NCBI RefSeq assembly: GCF_003990975.1
Contig: NZ_RZJR01000018.1
Coordinates: 1-64,000, forward strand
Direction: 5' to 3'
Source of the DNA: Cohnella sp. AR92
GTDB lineage: Bacteria > Bacillota > Bacilli > Paenibacillales > Paenibacillaceae
Length of the DNA stretch: 64,000 bases
Part shown: piece after piece, positions 34,589-44,115 of the stretch
How positions within the stretch are numbered: position 1 is the stretch's first letter
Layout of the letters: every line of letters begins with the position of its first letter
Notes under the pieces: model-generated
Seen by the model: the letters and a program-made list of their open reading frames with translations, nothing else
Told to the model about the DNA's origin: nothing
Databases searched by the model: none
Translations under genes and position numbers: made by a program

Positions 34589-36184
34589 CTACTCTTTACG
34601 ACTTTTTCGCCTCTTTCGAATCAGTAGAATCGCGACTATAGTCCCACCCACGAGAACCGTGTTTAACGAGATGAAAAAAAGCAGCGGCTTGTTCCGCTCG
34701 GACGGACGGCTCCAATGGTAGCTCGTTTCATTCCCTTGGGCATCGCGAACGACAAGGTTCAGCTCCTTGCCAATGCCGTCTATGCGGAAATACCCGTTGT
34801 CATCCGGCTTATATTCTTTGCCGCCGACTAGAATGACGGCCCCCTTCTCCGTCATGCCGCTGGCATAATGCCCGATCAGCCGTTTGTGAGTAGATTGAGG
34901 CTGAATCATCGTGAGAAGCGGCGGGGTAAAATCGACAAGATAACGATGCGAGAAGGATTGATAAGAACCGCCCGGGTCGGTAAGAAGCACTTCAATCAGA
35001 TGATCGCCTTCCGACAGAGGAAGCGTGATCGGAAAGCCTGCCGCCTCATTTGTTGCTTTTGCTTCTCCCGCGTAAAGAATGTTCTTCCCATCCAGAACCT
35101 GCACGAGCGCATCCGCTTGCAGATTAAGCGTAACCGCCACTTCCCGCGAGTTGGTCGCTTCCTGTTCGATGCTCCAAGTCGCCGTATCCTTGCTCCAATC
35201 CCGATTCGCTACCCGGAATTCGGGAATGTCCGCCGGCAAGGTCATCGTTCCGTCGGCGAAAACGAGCTGAAGGCGGCCCGTGTACTTCCCGTCCGCGGGC
35301 AGCTTCACAGGCAGACGATACGTCACGATTCCGGAGCTTTCGTCGTCGCTTACGACGAGCAAATCCGCTTGCTCCGTCGCAGTCGTAAAGGCCGATGCGG
35401 CGCCGCCCCTCCATTGGGCGGATACTTGGCTCCAGAGCAGCCCTGACGGCGCGGTGAAGTCGATATCCGCCGAGCCTCCGCGCGGCGTTATCTTCGTCAC
35501 TTCGATCCCCGAATACGAGATTCCTCTGCGCACGACTACCTTCACCTTCGGATCGATGGCCTGCCCGTCGGGCGTTGCGTTATCCGCCAAGGCGGTCAGT
35601 TGGTATTCGCCGTCCGGAATGCCGTTAGGCAAGGGGATCGAAGCCGCCCCGGCGGATAGATAGGCTTCGCCGATCGGCATGCGCTGCCAGCCGTTGGACG
35701 ACTGCAAGTAGAAGGCAATCCGGTCTTCCGCGCTCCAATCTCCCGCTGCCGACCATTGCACGTCCAGGCTTTGGCCGGCAATCGTCACTTCTCGGTTCTT
35801 CGGCGACTTCCAGTCCGTCACCGGCTTGCGCAGCGAATGCTCGACGGACACGGAATAATCCTGTGACGGACCGGCAATATGGACCTTGTATTCGCCTGCA
35901 GGCGCTTCATTAATTAGCCAGGAACGGCCGTTATCAGGCTCGAAATACAGAACCTTGGAAGCGTCGTAATTGTCATGCTTGTAGAGCGTTCCGTCCGGCA
36001 TCTCAAGATCGACCTCAAAAGCGCCGTCAAGCGCCGACACCACGACCTGCACATTGTTCTCCTTCTGTCCCAGCGTGATCTTATCGATCTTGTTCACGTT
36101 CTCCGCGTAAGCGGAAGACAGCGGGTGCAGCAAGGTCCATGCGGCGGCCAGCATCAGGACGGGAATCCAACGAAATGTTCTCAT
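34589..36184 (-). CDS. type I membrane protein with Ig-like domains, unknown
   Basis: A 531-aa protein with a signal peptide (about 1-27, ending AYA), an all-beta ectodomain that looks like several Ig/fibronectin-type sandwiches (PPGxY-type turns, PDGTLYKHDN, NGIPDGEYQLTALADN) and one C-terminal helix (about 504-524) with a basic tail KRRKSRKE. No enzymatic motif is visible. It lies between the zinc-ribbon protein and a two-helix membrane protein in the same operon and could be its ligand-binding or cell-wall-contact part; that is inference only. Confidence 0.78.
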   Translation of the reverse strand: MRTFRWIPVLMLAAAWTLLHPLSSAYAENVNKIDKITLGQKENNVQVVVSALDGAFEVDLEMPDGTLYKHDNYDASKVLYFEPDNGRSWLINEAPAGEYKVHIAGPSQDYSVSVEHSLRKPVTDWKSPKNREVTIAGQSLDVQWSAAGDWSAEDRIAFYLQSSNGWQRMPIGEAYLSAGAASIPLPNGIPDGEYQLTALADNATPDGQAIDPKVKVVVRRGISYSGIEVTKITPRGGSADIDFTAPSGLLWSQVSAQWRGGAASAFTTATEQADLLVVSDDESSGIVTYRLPVKLPADGKYTGRLQLVFADGTMTLPADIPEFRVANRDWSKDTATWSIEQEATNSREVAVTLNLQADALVQVLDGKNILYAGEAKATNEAAGFPITLPLSEGDHLIEVLLTDPGGSYQSFSHRYLVDFTPPLLTMIQPQSTHKRLIGHYASGMTEKGAVILVGGKEYKPDDNGYFRIDGIGKELNLVVRDAQGNETSYHWSRPSERNKPLLFFISLNTVLVGGTIVAILLIRKRRKSRKE

Positions 36185-36211
36185 GCGATCAACCTTCCAG
36201 GGCCGTCATCT

Positions 36212-36967
36212 CTATTGCTTGGATGCCCATTCGTTAAAATAATAGAGTGCTTCTTTATCGTAAGGCTCCGCCTTGATCGAGCTCCGATATTCGATCTCCC
36301 GGAGCAAATCGGCCATATGCCCGTTCGTCATCCAGCTTCTCGGAAGCTGCGCGATCATGCCCTGGCGGGTCGCCTCTCGCTTATGGATGTTGATGAGCAG
36401 GGTGAAACGGTCGTAGTACTCGATCGCCGCAGGCTCGGTGAATTCCGGCAACCTGGCCCTGATCCGGTCGAAAGTCTGCTGCTTGCGATATAATTTCTTG
36501 TGAGCGGAAGAGTAACGGGACAAATCCTTGGCGATGTCCACGAAAAGATATCGAATATCCGTCCAGAGGAGCTTAGGCGCAACGTCCGGGCTCGTATTGT
36601 GGTAGAGATTCAACGTGATTCCTTCTTCGTCCACGATCATCCATTCGATCTCTTCGCCTCGCTGCGCTTGACGCGTCAATGACGACGTCCTCGAACGCGA
36701 CCTCCAGAGAACGATCCCCCCGACAACTAGGCCTGCCGTAACGGCAAGCTCGCGAATCCACCCGATCGCGGCGGCAACTCTCTCATTCTCCGTTCCCAAG
36801 GCAAATGCTAAGACCAGGTAGAGGAGGAACATGGCTAACGGAATCAGGATAACCAGCAAGCATCCGAACAGGGAGTTCCCCTTATGCCCCGTCTTATGGC
36901 CACCGATCATGGAATGGTATCTTGCGAACTCCCACTCGCTCGCGCTGCACCTGTACGCCTTCCGCAT
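36212..36967 (-). CDS. two-helix membrane protein, unknown
   Basis: A 251-aa protein with two transmembrane helices (about 33-57 and 73-90) and a C-terminal soluble domain (about 100-251) of mixed alpha/beta character (EEIEWMIVDEEGITLNLYHN). I do not recognise the family. GGGAGGGG lies 5 nt before the ATG. It is placed 21 bp after the VWA gene and 27 bp before the Ig-like protein gene, which supports one operon. Confidence 0.75.
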   Translation of the reverse strand: MRKAYRCSASEWEFARYHSMIGGHKTGHKGNSLFGCLLVILIPLAMFLLYLVLAFALGTENERVAAAIGWIRELAVTAGLVVGGIVLWRSRSRTSSLTRQAQRGEEIEWMIVDEEGITLNLYHNTSPDVAPKLLWTDIRYLFVDIAKDLSRYSSAHKKLYRKQQTFDRIRARLPEFTEPAAIEYYDRFTLLINIHKREATRQGMIAQLPRSWMTNGHMADLLREIEYRSSIKAEPYDKEALYYFNEWASKQ

Positions 36968-36988
36968 GTCTTCCCCTCCCGAGTCTTA

Positions 36989-39900
36989 TTAACTATAAAC
37001 TTGGATCTTCGCGCCGATATGGATATGCGGATCGTAGAGCCAGGTGTCCGCCTTGAGGTCGACGTAGGAACGCTTAAAATTGCTGACGTCCATCATCGCG
37101 ACCAATTGCGCTTCCAGCCCGTGATAGTCAATGCCTCCTCGTATTTGGAAGGTCGTATCGTTGGTGAACTGCGGATTCCTCCACACCAATTCCATATCGC
37201 CTTCCAAGCCGAACCGGTTAATCTTGAGGCCGGACTGGATCTGATGGGCATCCACGTAAGTCGTCTGGCTAGCAACGTCAAACCCGAGAGCCGTCAGCTC
37301 CAATTGTCCGCTTATCGACCAGTCGGCGGTTCCGATCTCGTTCGCCTCGGCCTCGCCCTCAAGACAGAGAACGCAAGCGTCCTCCTCATCGATATCGATC
37401 ATCGGCAGCTTGTTCAGCAAGTCGACGACTTCCTTGAACGGGCCGTCCGTTATCGTGCCGACTTGAAGTCCGGCAACCCCGCTGAACCCGCTGCGGAAGT
37501 CGGCGCCGAGCTTCGCTTTGTGGGCGACAAGTCCGGTATTCGCGATCTTCGCGTCCCCTTCTACGCTGACCTCGACGGCTTTGGGCATGATACTGCCTTG
37601 CCAGCCGAGCTTCAACCCGAACGTATCGATCGAGAAAAGCGGATTGTCCATCTCCAGAGGGTAACCGAACAGCTTGCCATCCTCGACTTCCCCGCCGAGA
37701 TCGAGCTTGCCGTCCATAAACCCGTAACCGACGGACACCGAGGACACTCCCTCAATTAACGTCCCCAGATCCAGGTCGACGGCCGATTCTCCCTCGATCG
37801 CCATATTGTCGGGCTCATATTCCATGACGACGTCGAAATCGGTCGGCATGAACTTCAATCTTTTTTTCAAATCGTCCAACGCGTTAGAGTTCAGTTGTTC
37901 CATGATATCGTCGAATCCGACGAGCATCGTTCGGACCTTCAGCTTGCCGTCGTCCTTGCCCCCGCCCGCTTCATAGGACATCGATCCGAGAGCGGCCTCG
38001 ATTCCGAACTTGTCGAGCGCGGAAGAGAATTTCTGAAGTTCCTCTCCCTTGTCGAAGAGAGATACATCGAACGAACGGCTGTTTAAGCCCGCTTCGATCT
38101 TCACGTTCCAAGGCAGGCTTCCGGCTGCGTTGCTGACCCATCTGGTCACGGACGGCAGCAGTCCCATATGCGTGCCCTGAACGTTGACATGAAGTCCGGA
38201 GAACGAGAGTTCTTTGTTGCCGGTCCACTCCATGACCCCTCCGGTGTCATAGAGGAAGTGGTCCACCGAGGTGTTGCCGCGGAAGACGACATCGTTGCCC
38301 TTGGCGTCGATGAAGTCGCCGTAGATCGTCGCGAATCCGAAGTTGCGCGATTGCTGGCCGGCGGAGTTCGTGACCGATAGGTTCGTTGTCAGTTGCCTGC
38401 CATCCTTATGGATGAGCACCAGCTTATGAATCCCGATCGATTGATTGTTGCTGAACGTAACGCTGAGCTGCTTGTCGTTCGCGCTGTCCAGGCTCACTTT
38501 CTTGCCGTCCAACTGGACCGTCTTCACGTTCGAAAGCCCTATTCCGTTCACGATCAGCTTGGTCATGCCCAGCTTGGATGCGGTTATCCCGCTCGGCACG
38601 GCGTTATAGAGCGCGTAATCGACCGATTGGATCTCCGGAGCCGGGGACATCGCTTCGATCGAACCGTCCTCTTCTCCCGCTCCTCCGATCTCGTAAGTCC
38701 GTTCGGCCGCCGCTTGTCCGGGACCGGTCAGGACGACCTTGTGCTTGCCGACCGTCATCGGACTGAGCTTATAGGAGATATGATAGGAACGCTGAAGCGT
38801 CTGGCTGATCTCGTCGAAGCTGTTGATCAAGTCTTCCAGCTCGGAAGCCCCGATATAGCTTCCTCCCGTTGCTTCCGCCACGTCGCGGAGCGTCTCGTAG
38901 CCGGCGCCGAAGCCGATCGCGAACACCGTAATGCCCGCTTGGTTCGCCTTCTTGATGATGTCCGCGCGCGTATTCGGGTCCGAGAACTGATCGTCCTCGC
39001 CGTCGGACAACATGAAGATGACTCGTTCGCCGGACTCTCGGCTCAGCATCTCGATTCCGGCGTCGAACGCAGGCGCTATGCTTGTTCCCCCGTTCGCTTC
39101 GACGGTCCCGACGGAGAGCCGGGTCGACTTCACGTTGCCGGATATCGGGCTGAGCACTTCGGTAGTATCGGAGAACAGCAGGACTCCCGCGCGCTCCGAA
39201 GCATGTAAGCCGTCGAGGAAGTTCTGCACGGCCAGTTTGGCCGTCGGAAGCCTCGAGCCGTCTCCCATCGAGCCGCTTCGGTCCATAATCATCAGAATAT
39301 TGCGTTCGTAGCTCGTCGACTCTCCGATCTTGTCCATCTTGAAGTCTCTGACGGCCAAGTTATTGTCCAGAATAGACAAATCGGATCTCTTCAGGTCGTC
39401 GATGTTGTCCGCCGTGACATAGAGGTCGACGTTCCCATCATCCGTCGCGTGCACGGAAGAGATGCGAATGCTCGTTTTTCTCAATTGGATCAACTGATTG
39501 CTCAAATGAACGGCATAGCTTCTCTCTTCGTTCGACAATTCCCGTTCGTTCAAGCGTTTGCCTTCGATCGGCCGGAAGCTTCGGTAGACTTCCGTCGTGA
39601 GCTCATTGCGCGTCTGAATGTCCTGAAGAGTCTGCTCGGCGGGGTCCTTCGGCAGCTCGCGCAGGGCTTGAACATAGTACTGCTGGGCCGTCGTCAGCCT
39701 GCTCGGATCGTCCGCAATCGAACGAATGAGCTCGGAGGAACGTTCTTCTTCGTGAATCGCGTAATAGTAACGAGAGAGAAGCAGCGACACTTCGGGATCG
39801 CCAGAGCTCTCCATCGGTCCGAGAATGGCATAGGCCAGGTGTTTGTTCAGGTTCACGTCGGCGGGAAGGGAACGGATTCGCTCATAGGCGACATTAGCCG

Positions 39901-40915
39901 CTTCTTCGTCGCCGGATCGAACCTCCTCGGTCCATTCCTTCACGACCCGCTGCTGGTCCCGCTCCGCCAGCAAACTCGCTTTCTTGTATTGGGGCAGCGA
40001 CTGCCATAACTCGGGATCGACCGTCGACGCGTCGCCGTTCAGCAGCAGATCGCCAAGCATGGCCGCCGGTTCTTCCGCCTCCGGATAGTCCTGCAGCAGC
40101 TCCACAAGAAGCGTCTGAGCCGCGGCCTCGTCACCCAGATAGATCGCTGCTTGGGCAAGCGCGTTCTTCTCCTGCGGGTCGTCGGTCTCCTCTTGCATCG
40201 CTTGCTGGAGCAGCTGCTCGACGTCGGCTTCCGTCACTCCGCCATTCGCCGTCTCCTTCAACGCATATTGAAGCCGATCCGGGTCAAGCTGAGCCAGCAG
40301 CTCCAGCCTCTCGGCCTTCTCTTTGCCCAGCGATTGGCCAATCTTCTGCCGCAGGAGCTTAGCTCCTTCGCTCGAGGCGCGCGCCGCTGCGTCATTGGCC
40401 GCCTCTTCCGTCCCTTCCGCCTCTTCCGACCCTTTTTCCGAAGCGTTCCGAACCGGCAGATTCTGTGCTAAAGCCGTTATCTCGGCGGCTTTCAAATAAG
40501 GAGTTGAACGGTTCTCCTCCCTTGCCTCTTGGACAATCGCGGTTCCGAGCTCCATCTGTCCCGCATTCAGGTAAGCCAGACCGAGCATTATTTTGCTATC
40601 CGCTGAAGGGATGTCGGCCCACAGCTTCTTGGCCTGCATCAGGGCAAAATCCGGCTGCTCCTGTTCCAGCCAGACGGACATCTTGTACATGGAGTCGGCT
40701 TGCGCCTGCCGCGGAAGCTGGCCGGAGTCTCTCTCCCCCAACAGGTTGAAGGAGGCCATGGCAACGATTGCCATGCCGACCGTCAAGGCTCCAAGCCATT
40801 GTCCGATCTTAAAAGAGGGACGGAACCAGCGCAGCGCGAACGCTAAAGCGATTAAGCAAACGGCGAGTACGATAAAGCTGATTAGCGTTCCGGTCAGCCA
40901 AGGATTATTCGGCAT
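36989..40915 (-). CDS. VWA-domain membrane protein with TPR-like region and large C-terminal module
   Basis: A 1308-aa protein. Two N-terminal helices (about 9-29 and 40-60) are followed by TPR-like helical repeats (about 75-430) with a low-complexity Ala/Glu insert (155-185). A von Willebrand factor A domain (about 538-710) has an intact MIDAS: DRSGS (545-549), T611 and D638 in LSDGEDD. The remaining ~580 residues start with an Ig-like segment and continue into beta-rich, repeat-like sequence (DLDLGTLIEGVSSVSVGYG, LELTALGFDVASQTTYVDA). The partner bound by the metal site is unknown. AAGGAGGG precedes the ATG. It overlaps the preceding gene by 11 nt. Confidence 0.85.
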   Translation of the reverse strand: MPNNPWLTGTLISFIVLAVCLIALAFALRWFRPSFKIGQWLGALTVGMAIVAMASFNLLGERDSGQLPRQAQADSMYKMSVWLEQEQPDFALMQAKKLWADIPSADSKIMLGLAYLNAGQMELGTAIVQEAREENRSTPYLKAAEITALAQNLPVRNASEKGSEEAEGTEEAANDAAARASSEGAKLLRQKIGQSLGKEKAERLELLAQLDPDRLQYALKETANGGVTEADVEQLLQQAMQEETDDPQEKNALAQAAIYLGDEAAAQTLLVELLQDYPEAEEPAAMLGDLLLNGDASTVDPELWQSLPQYKKASLLAERDQQRVVKEWTEEVRSGDEEAANVAYERIRSLPADVNLNKHLAYAILGPMESSGDPEVSLLLSRYYYAIHEEERSSELIRSIADDPSRLTTAQQYYVQALRELPKDPAEQTLQDIQTRNELTTEVYRSFRPIEGKRLNERELSNEERSYAVHLSNQLIQLRKTSIRISSVHATDDGNVDLYVTADNIDDLKRSDLSILDNNLAVRDFKMDKIGESTSYERNILMIMDRSGSMGDGSRLPTAKLAVQNFLDGLHASERAGVLLFSDTTEVLSPISGNVKSTRLSVGTVEANGGTSIAPAFDAGIEMLSRESGERVIFMLSDGEDDQFSDPNTRADIIKKANQAGITVFAIGFGAGYETLRDVAEATGGSYIGASELEDLINSFDEISQTLQRSYHISYKLSPMTVGKHKVVLTGPGQAAAERTYEIGGAGEEDGSIEAMSPAPEIQSVDYALYNAVPSGITASKLGMTKLIVNGIGLSNVKTVQLDGKKVSLDSANDKQLSVTFSNNQSIGIHKLVLIHKDGRQLTTNLSVTNSAGQQSRNFGFATIYGDFIDAKGNDVVFRGNTSVDHFLYDTGGVMEWTGNKELSFSGLHVNVQGTHMGLLPSVTRWVSNAAGSLPWNVKIEAGLNSRSFDVSLFDKGEELQKFSSALDKFGIEAALGSMSYEAGGGKDDGKLKVRTMLVGFDDIMEQLNSNALDDLKKRLKFMPTDFDVVMEYEPDNMAIEGESAVDLDLGTLIEGVSSVSVGYGFMDGKLDLGGEVEDGKLFGYPLEMDNPLFSIDTFGLKLGWQGSIMPKAVEVSVEGDAKIANTGLVAHKAKLGADFRSGFSGVAGLQVGTITDGPFKEVVDLLNKLPMIDIDEEDACVLCLEGEAEANEIGTADWSISGQLELTALGFDVASQTTYVDAHQIQSGLKINRFGLEGDMELVWRNPQFTNDTTFQIRGGIDYHGLEAQLVAMMDVSNFKRSYVDLKADTWLYDPHIHIGAKIQVYS

Positions 40916-42599
40916 GGGCTTGTCCCTCCTTCAATCGGCCGAATATTCTCTGAGCGGCGAAAGACAAGGTCAAGAATATGACCGTGATCAAGCCGATCGC
41001 GAGTCCGGATTGCAATCCGTCATACCCGATTCGCTCGGCAGCTTCTTCGCCATAGCGAATTCCGACGCTGAAGTAGGCAGCCGAGGCGGCGAGCACCAGA
41101 ATCGCTCCGATCACGCTAATGGCATAGACAGCGACGCTTCGGAGGCGGATTCGGGTCAAAGCATACAAGTAACTGAGCAATAACGCGAAGCTAAACCAGT
41201 TCCATCTTAGATCGGAGCTCAATCGCGACGCCCGATCGGAGACGCTCCCGTTCGTGCCTTCGACCTCATCCGAGCCCTCGGGGCCGCCGGCGGACAAGCC
41301 CTCCCATTCGCTTATCTTCAGCGGACCGTCGGCCTGCAAGAGTTGCGCCGATCGGGGTCCTCCGATCTCCCAGGTGCCGCCCAGCGAGTAAATCTGCTCT
41401 TGAAGCAGGACGTTCGGAACGACCGCATAGGAGGCCGGATCCTTGTTGTACATCTGCCACACCGAGCTCATCGTGGTGAGGTTCGGATTATACAGGCGAT
41501 CCGGCCCGACGAGGCTCCAACCGATCACCATAAGGGCGAACACCAATGCGTAACTGCCCGCCAGGACGGCTGCGAAGCCTCTGAAGCTTAGGACCCAGCT
41601 CCCCCATTGAGTCGACGAGAGCAGCTTCCAGCCTCCTATTCCGACGGCCATTCCGATGGAGCTGACCAAGAACGCGTAGATAAACGTTCCTGCCGGCTCT
41701 GCATGATAATCCAACGTATATATATCGCTGCCGAACGCCAGCTTCGGCTTGCTGTGCAAGACAGAGATCGCAATCGTCACCATGATCGCGTATGTAAGCC
41801 CGAATGCCGCAACCCAACCGAGCCTTCCCATTTCCGTTCTCGAATACCGGCGGACGAGCTTCCGGCTTCCGTAGCCGAGCAGGATTGCCAGCGCCAGGAG
41901 AACGCCTAAATGAAACAGCAGCGGAAAGTGAATCGAGAAGGAGGCCGCAACCGGCTCTTGCCCGGATGGCCGAGTCATATAGCTCCCGGAGATCCTCCCT
42001 CCGCTTAGAAGAATCATCTGCAGCCGCCAGGAATCCGCCAGTTGCCCGGAGAAAAAGGCGGCTTGTTCCGGCGAGATGCCGAACGAGGACTTGAGCAGGC
42101 GGTACAGCATGTCCTGCAAGAACTCGCTTCTCTTCGCAAGAACGGCGAAAAACCAGGCAACGCCTGCCCCGAGCATGCCAAATAACGCCGCGGCTGCGGC
42201 GAACGAGAGAGACCAGCCTCTCAAGGAAGTGTTCGCCGTCGCAGGCATGACGGTTGAATGGACGTTAGCGGGTAAGGGTGCTGCGGCAGGCGGATTGGCG
42301 GCTGTTGCAGGAGAGAGGGGCGCTTGCTCCCGCTGATCCATCAATTGCTGGTCTGAGGCTTGTACGACTTGCTCAGCTTGCTGCGCCGGCTCTTGCTCTG
42401 CTGGATCTTGCGCCACTAGTTCCTGCCCTACTAGCTCTTGCTCTATTGGCTCTTGCTCTACTGGTTCTTGCTCTTCAGTCTCGACAACAGCCGAGCGTTG
42501 CTCCGGGAACGCCTCGTTTCTTGGAGATGCATCGATGCGTGCGCCGCACTTCCCGCAGAACTTCCCTCTTGCCTCGTGGCCGCAAGCTGCGCACTTCAT
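40905..42599 (-). CDS. zinc-ribbon polytopic membrane protein
   Basis: The start at 42599 gives 564 aa behind GGAGGG. An N-terminal zinc ribbon (CAACG ... CGKCG, about 3-19) is followed by a Gln/Glu-rich linker of degenerate five-residue repeats (EQEPV, EQEPI, EQELV, GQELV; about 45-85) and about eight transmembrane helices with a large extracellular loop. No transporter motif is recognisable. It is first in the minus-strand cluster and overlaps the VWA gene, so the two proteins are probably made together and may form one complex. The earlier in-frame ATG lies within the ribosome site. Confidence 0.82.
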   Translation of the reverse strand: MKCAACGHEARGKFCGKCGARIDASPRNEAFPEQRSAVVETEEQEPVEQEPIEQELVGQELVAQDPAEQEPAQQAEQVVQASDQQLMDQREQAPLSPATAANPPAAAPLPANVHSTVMPATANTSLRGWSLSFAAAAALFGMLGAGVAWFFAVLAKRSEFLQDMLYRLLKSSFGISPEQAAFFSGQLADSWRLQMILLSGGRISGSYMTRPSGQEPVAASFSIHFPLLFHLGVLLALAILLGYGSRKLVRRYSRTEMGRLGWVAAFGLTYAIMVTIAISVLHSKPKLAFGSDIYTLDYHAEPAGTFIYAFLVSSIGMAVGIGGWKLLSSTQWGSWVLSFRGFAAVLAGSYALVFALMVIGWSLVGPDRLYNPNLTTMSSVWQMYNKDPASYAVVPNVLLQEQIYSLGGTWEIGGPRSAQLLQADGPLKISEWEGLSAGGPEGSDEVEGTNGSVSDRASRLSSDLRWNWFSFALLLSYLYALTRIRLRSVAVYAISVIGAILVLAASAAYFSVGIRYGEEAAERIGYDGLQSGLAIGLITVIFLTLSFAAQRIFGRLKEGQAHAE

Positions 42600-42759
42600 G
42601 ATAAAATATCCCTCCATCGCCTTAATTCAACATTTTATCCCACCATTATACATATGATGAGTATTTAGCACTATACCAAAAGTTGTATATATCTCTTTTC
42701 CTGGGGATCATTTCCGTGTATATTAGAAGCAAATCTCGTAGAAACGGAGAGCAGACTCG

Positions 42760-43242
42760 ATGAGCAACTTCCTCGATAAGTTCAAGAACGGCGCCGCGAA
42801 AGTAGCCGATAAAGCCCAGCAGGCGCTCGAGATCAATCGTTTGAACGCCCAAATCTCCAACGTTCGCAAAGATATTGAGAAAAACCACTCCCTTATGGGA
42901 CAATTGGCATACGAGGCCTACCGCAACGGCGATGTGGCTCAAGCCACGGACAAGCTCGTGGAATTGAGCCAGCAGATCGACCATCATCTGGCGACGGTTG
43001 CAGGCCTGGAGCTGAAGATCCGCGAGGTCAAGAACGAGAAGGCCTGCCCGGGCTGCAATGCCGTCGTTGCTTGGGATGCGAAATTCTGCGTCTCATGCGG
43101 CCATAAATTCGAAGTTGTGGCAGCGACTAACGTGCCTGTTCCGGCCCCTGCCGCCTTGATCCAGCATTGCTCATCCTGCAACGAGCCGTTGCAGCCCGAC
43201 AGCCGCTTCTGCGAGAATTGCGGCACGCCGGTATCGAACTGA
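42760..43242 (+). CDS. coiled-coil protein with two C-terminal zinc ribbons
   Basis: A 160-aa soluble protein. Residues about 1-90 are helical and coiled-coil-like (DKFKNGAAKVADKAQQALEI, LELKIREVKNEK). Two zinc ribbons follow: CPGC ... CVSCG (about 95-115) and CSSCN ... CENCG (about 137-157). GGAGAG lies ahead of the ATG. It is transcribed divergently from the zinc-ribbon/VWA operon across a 160-bp AT-rich gap, so it may share its control and act as a cytosolic partner. Function unknown. Confidence 0.82.
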   Translation: MSNFLDKFKNGAAKVADKAQQALEINRLNAQISNVRKDIEKNHSLMGQLAYEAYRNGDVAQATDKLVELSQQIDHHLATVAGLELKIREVKNEKACPGCNAVVAWDAKFCVSCGHKFEVVAATNVPVPAPAALIQHCSSCNEPLQPDSRFCENCGTPVSN

Positions 43243-43257
43243 TCCTCGCATATGTAG

Positions 43258-43303
43258 AGCCCGCCCAGCCGGAATAGTCTCCGGTGACGGCGGGCTTTAT
43301 TTC
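43258..43303 (+). terminator. terminator after the coiled-coil zinc-ribbon gene
   Basis: A stem AGCCCGCC / GGCGGGCT with an inner CCGG-rich hairpin, then TTTATTTCATTTT. Its sequence is closely similar to the terminator at 46367-46413. Confidence 0.85.
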
Positions 43304-43422
43304 ATTTTCTTCCGCTAACGCCGATTTATTAAGAAGATCTTCAGAAATTTGATGAACGGATCTTAAGATTCTCCCATTACAATGAGAATAAAGAACGGCT
43401 AGTCCGCAAGGGGGAGAAAGGG

Positions 43423-44115
43423 TTGCAGCAGCGCACGGTGCTGATCGTCGACGACGATAAGGAAATACGAGATGCAATAGAGATCTATTTGAAGCATGAA
43501 GGCATATCCGTTCTCAAAGCGAAGGACGGCTTGGAAGCTTTGGAGACGCTGGAGTCCGGCGAGGTGCACCTGATTATCCTGGACATCATGATGCCTCGTC
43601 TGGACGGCATCACGGCAACCTTCAAGATTCGCGAGACTCGAAATCTTCCGATTCTTATGCTAAGCGCCAAGAGCGAGGACAGCGACAAGATCCTCGGGCT
43701 CCATGTAGGGGCGGACGACTACGTGTCCAAGCCGTTCAATCCGATGGAGCTCGTGGCACGGGTGAAGTCCCTGCTTCGAAGATATGTCACGTTCGGCTCC
43801 TACGAAGGCGCGAAGAAAACGATCGAGCTTCGCGGCCTCGCATTGGATCAGGCTACCAAGGAAGTCACCGTGAACGGGGACGCGGTCAAGCTGACGCCGA
43901 TCGAGTACAAGATCGTGGAGCTGCTCATGACGAACGCGGGACGAGTCTTCTCGATTCAGGAAATCTATGAACGCGTCTGGAAGGAGCCGGGCTACAACGC
44001 GGAGAATACGGTTGCCGTCCATATCCGCAAGATCCGCGAGAAAATCGAGATCGATCCGAAATATCCGAGATTTCTGAAGGTGGTGTGGGGAATTGGTTAC
44101 AAAATGGAAAAGTAA
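43423..44115 (+). CDS. OmpR/PhoB-family response regulator
   Basis: A 230-aa regulator. The receiver (about 4-118) has acidic residues D10-D12, acceptor D54 (ILDIMMPRLDG) and K in VSKPF. The winged-helix output (about 130-228) ends HIRKIREKIEIDP...GIGYKMEK. It starts at TTG behind GGGGGAG. It overlaps the kinase gene by 23 nt, so the pair is translationally coupled. Its position next to the zinc-ribbon/VWA cluster suggests it may control that cluster, which is not proven. Confidence 0.93.
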   Translation: MQQRTVLIVDDDKEIRDAIEIYLKHEGISVLKAKDGLEALETLESGEVHLIILDIMMPRLDGITATFKIRETRNLPILMLSAKSEDSDKILGLHVGADDYVSKPFNPMELVARVKSLLRRYVTFGSYEGAKKTIELRGLALDQATKEVTVNGDAVKLTPIEYKIVELLMTNAGRVFSIQEIYERVWKEPGYNAENTVAVHIRKIREKIEIDPKYPRFLKVVWGIGYKMEK

